DNA of 40,020 nt from a virus. The notes below the pieces were generated by a model. It searched no databases, was not told the DNA's origin, and was given only the letters and a program-made list of their open reading frames with translations. Positions 37,599 through 40,020 of this stretch are shown here, one piece after another; position 1 is the stretch's first letter; each line of letters starts with the position of its first letter. The DNA is taken from positions 1-40,020 of IMG/VR virus record IMGVR_UViG_3300046804_004376, one strand, 5' to 3'. The position numbers and the translations under genes are program-made.

Positions 37599-40020
37599 TA
37601 TACCGCCACCTTGTTAGTTTTATTAATTTTAGCATTTACTGTTTTTAATTTTTGCATTACAACTTCTGCTACCGCATTTGGATCGCTAACTCCGCTAATA
37701 TAAAAATTAATATTTTGATTATTAGAAGAAGACATTTGATTTGGTACTTCGTAATTTCTGTTATTCAATGAATACATAGTACCCAATCCGTATTTACTTA
37801 CAGCTGCTGAACTCATAACAAATTCTCCATGAGAAAGCATTGCTGGGATAGAATCTGATGTCCAGGTTCCAGCTCCAGTAATTGAACCACCTGCAGCCTT
37901 GTTTGCAACTGGAACTATTGACCAGCGTCCAGTTAACGGGTCTTGTGCTCCCACTTTCCATTTTTTACCTTGCCAAGTTATATATTGACCAGCGTAAGTA
38001 CCTTGATTCCATCTATCTCTTCCAGTAGCTTTTGCGCCAGCTTTTTCTAAATCTGCCGTTGTAACAGAATCAAAAACATGTGCAGCAGCCCCCTGCCCTA
38101 AATATTCCTCTGTTTTCTTTTTGTTTTCTGCAGAAATTATTAAAGGTTTTACTACAACTGGATCATCTATTGTTCCCTTTGCTTGGATACCTGCTGGTTT
38201 ATTCAATTCTTTTTTCAACGAAAGCAAATCTTTAATTTGGCCTTGCAATACTTTTATTTGTGCTGCATTTGAAGCGGTTGCCTCCGCTGCAGTTTGTATG
38301 TCTTTCAATGCTTGTAATTGAGCATTTAATTCATTTATTAATTCACTTTGAGCATCAACCTGTCCTTGTTTTTCATCTATTGCTTGTTGAGCTCTAAATG
38401 CCGATGTTTGTTGGTTTTGAACGTTTTTTAATTGAGCTGCTTGTATATAATTACCAGTAATTTCTGCATGTTTAATTTGTTGAACAATGTCTGACTGCTT
38501 GTTATAATATTCATTTATTTTATTAACAGTTTCTGCTTGATGTTGCATTGCTTTTAATTGAGCATCTAATTCTTTTTTAATTAATTCTTGTTTTTTTATT
38601 TCTTTTGTTAAAGCGTCTTGTTTTTTCTGGTTAGAAACTCCTGCAGCATTTACTGGATTCTGTAAAGATGTTATTTGATCTTTTAATGTTTTTATTTGTT
38701 TATCAAGGAAATCATTCATAAAATCTTTATCCATTAAAGATTTTGCTCCATTTTGAGTTAAAAATGTTTGTGGATCTATCCCAGATGCAGCTAGGGTTGC
38801 TAGTCTAGACATTGCAATAATTGCTAAATTTGTTTTTCCAAAAACTTTATCTATTGACGTGGACAAAGTTATTAGATTCTGGTCTCCTGCTGCTTTAATA
38901 GCATTCTTAAAAGCATTCCACTGCGTTTTACCATTAACTGCACTTGAATTAAGTGCGTCTAACGTAGTTGTTAATTGTTTTCCCTTTATGGCCCCAGACC
39001 CAATATTCTGCACCATTCTCATTAAAGTGTCTCCATAAACTTTTCCGTATATAGACATTTTATTATAACTGGTTGCAGTTTTATCTTGTTCTGTAACTTG
39101 ATCTTGTATTTTTGCTATAAACTTTTCTGGATCTTTTTCTATTTTTGCATAAGTTTCTATAACACCAGCTTCAAATTTTTTCCTTGCTACATCTGCTCTT
39201 CCAAATGCCCATTTCAATCCACTAAATATTGCAGCCCCAGCTGCAATTTCCAAAAGGAAAGGTTGTAAACCTGGGATAAAGGCTGCCATTCCAACAATGC
39301 TTGCAGTAGTTCCAATTCCAGATTTAAGTCCAGATAAATCTGTTCCTCCACCTGTTTTTTCTGGAAGCATAGACATTATTGATGGAACCATCATTGCTGC
39401 CATTCCTGTTCCATATCCACCTTTAAAATTACCAAGTCTTTGTCCAGCTCTTCCAATTATTCCAGGGCCTTTGGACATTCTTGAAGCAATTCCGTACTTA
39501 CTTGCAAACCTGCTTGATCTACTTTCTTGCTCTGTTTCTTTTTCAATAGTATCAACAAATGTGTGTGTGTACATGTGCCCATCATCTGCACCATCAATCC
39601 CTGCTTGCTCTATTGGACTATTTCTTCTTTTTGAACGAGATACCATATAAGGATCATTTTTTTCACGTGTTGCAGCTGCAGCTGCAATTCTTGCTTCATC
39701 ATAAATAAATTGATCTTGTACTGCTTTTGCTGCAATAGCTCTTTCCTCTGCAATAGCTCTAGTATAATTATTTTTCATTTGATATTGAATATCTTTTACT
39801 CTTGTGGTTCCTCTAGACTTGCTATTAGCAACTTCCCCAACTCTTGTATCAGTACCTGCTGCATAAACAACTGTTCCTCTTTGTTCAAGAGTTCCGTTGG
39901 CAAGCCCAGTCATAATATAATCTTTTCCAGGATTGACTCTAACCTGTCCTATTTGTAACGCAGCTTGTTCCAATGCTTCTGCTACATTTCTTGTTGCCCC
40001 TCTGGTGTTTTTCCATTCAG
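37598..40020 (-). CDS. tape measure protein, N-terminus beyond window
   Basis: 807 residues visible; the frame stays open through 40020, so the gene continues outside. Contains helical regions (VQDQFIYDEARIAAAAATRE), a hydrophobic segment (about 240-275: IVGMAAFIPGLQPFLLEIAAGAAIF) and a long coiled-coil region (about 430-620, IKKQELIKKELDAQLKAMQ). The C-terminal end PAMLSHGEFVMSSAAVSKYG is the usual ending of tape measure proteins. It sets tail length and is ejected with DNA. The size suggests a long non-contractile tail. An in-frame TTG at 39971-39973 is internal and not the true start. Confidence 0.88.
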   Translation of the reverse strand, partial: EWKNTRGATRNVAEALEQAALQIGQVRVNPGKDYIMTGLANGTLEQRGTVVYAAGTDTRVGEVANSKSRGTTRVKDIQYQMKNNYTRAIAEERAIAAKAVQDQFIYDEARIAAAAATREKNDPYMVSRSKRRNSPIEQAGIDGADDGHMYTHTFVDTIEKETEQESRSSRFASKYGIASRMSKGPGIIGRAGQRLGNFKGGYGTGMAAMMVPSIMSMLPEKTGGGTDLSGLKSGIGTTASIVGMAAFIPGLQPFLLEIAAGAAIFSGLKWAFGRADVARKKFEAGVIETYAKIEKDPEKFIAKIQDQVTEQDKTATSYNKMSIYGKVYGDTLMRMVQNIGSGAIKGKQLTTTLDALNSSAVNGKTQWNAFKNAIKAAGDQNLITLSTSIDKVFGKTNLAIIAMSRLATLAASGIDPQTFLTQNGAKSLMDKDFMNDFLDKQIKTLKDQITSLQNPVNAAGVSNQKKQDALTKEIKKQELIKKELDAQLKAMQHQAETVNKINEYYNKQSDIVQQIKHAEITGNYIQAAQLKNVQNQQTSAFRAQQAIDEKQGQVDAQSELINELNAQLQALKDIQTAAEATASNAAQIKVLQGQIKDLLSLKKELNKPAGIQAKGTIDDPVVVKPLIISAENKKKTEEYLGQGAAAHVFDSVTTADLEKAGAKATGRDRWNQGTYAGQYITWQGKKWKVGAQDPLTGRWSIVPVANKAAGGSITGAGTWTSDSIPAMLSHGEFVMSSAAVSKYGLGTMYSLNNRNYEVPNQMSSSNNQNINFYISGVSDPNAVAEVVMQKLKTVNAKINKTNKVAV

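Overview
The window looks like part of a tailed double-stranded DNA phage of siphovirus type. Every recognisable gene is on the minus strand, so transcription runs from position 40020 towards 1. The DNA is AT-rich, genes are tightly packed with 1-14 nt overlaps, and there are many TTG/GTG starts. Extended -10 promoters, probable leaderless mRNAs and a secreted surface-type protein of higher GC point to an actinobacterial host, perhaps an aquatic lineage. That host call is inference. No integrase or repressor is visible.

In transcription order the window holds: (1) 40020-25328, the tail module: tape measure protein (cut by the window edge), a small tail protein, a 1434-aa tail hub/tip protein, an H-type-lectin-like protein, a 1032-aa FN3-type fibre protein and an 1121-aa Ig-like adhesin. 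The adhesin ends in an FFPP repeat and a Hint (intein/hedgehog-type) domain. Two small coiled-coil proteins follow. (2) 25286-19487: metallophosphoesterase, holin-like membrane protein, zinc-ribbon and HTH proteins, small conserved proteins, DnaB-type helicase, DnaG-type primase and a gp32-like SSB. (3) 19467-12509: DnaE-type DNA polymerase III alpha with an apparently intact PHP site, RecA, zinc-ribbon proteins, a possible small PD-(D/E)XK nuclease, a Cas4-like nuclease, a RuvC-like resolvase and a tiny HTH protein. (4) 12509-9736: FmdB-like zinc ribbon, TerS candidate, TerL and a coiled-coil protein. (5) 9706-4568: secreted S-layer-like protein with a strong terminator, then a lysis/secreted block of CHAP endolysin, signal-peptide HNH nuclease, signal-peptide PA14 protein and two small membrane proteins. 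(6) 4536-1: a host-modulation block with a Cys-rich phage protein, three 2OG-Fe(II) oxygenases, an SDR-like protein, Hsp20, tRNA-Trp, and a back-to-back array of eight tRNAs.

The most intriguing signals are non-coding. A 107-nt candidate RNA is closed by a perfect 12-bp helix, begins at the predicted transcription start, and leads the eight-tRNA array. A second candidate is a helix-enclosed H-type pseudoknot between tRNA-Trp and hsp20, followed by a small terminator-like hairpin. A repeated extended -10 sequence, TG(A/G)TATAAT, occurs at nine gene junctions and sits exactly 6 nt before the ATG of two genes. None of these has been tested against databases.
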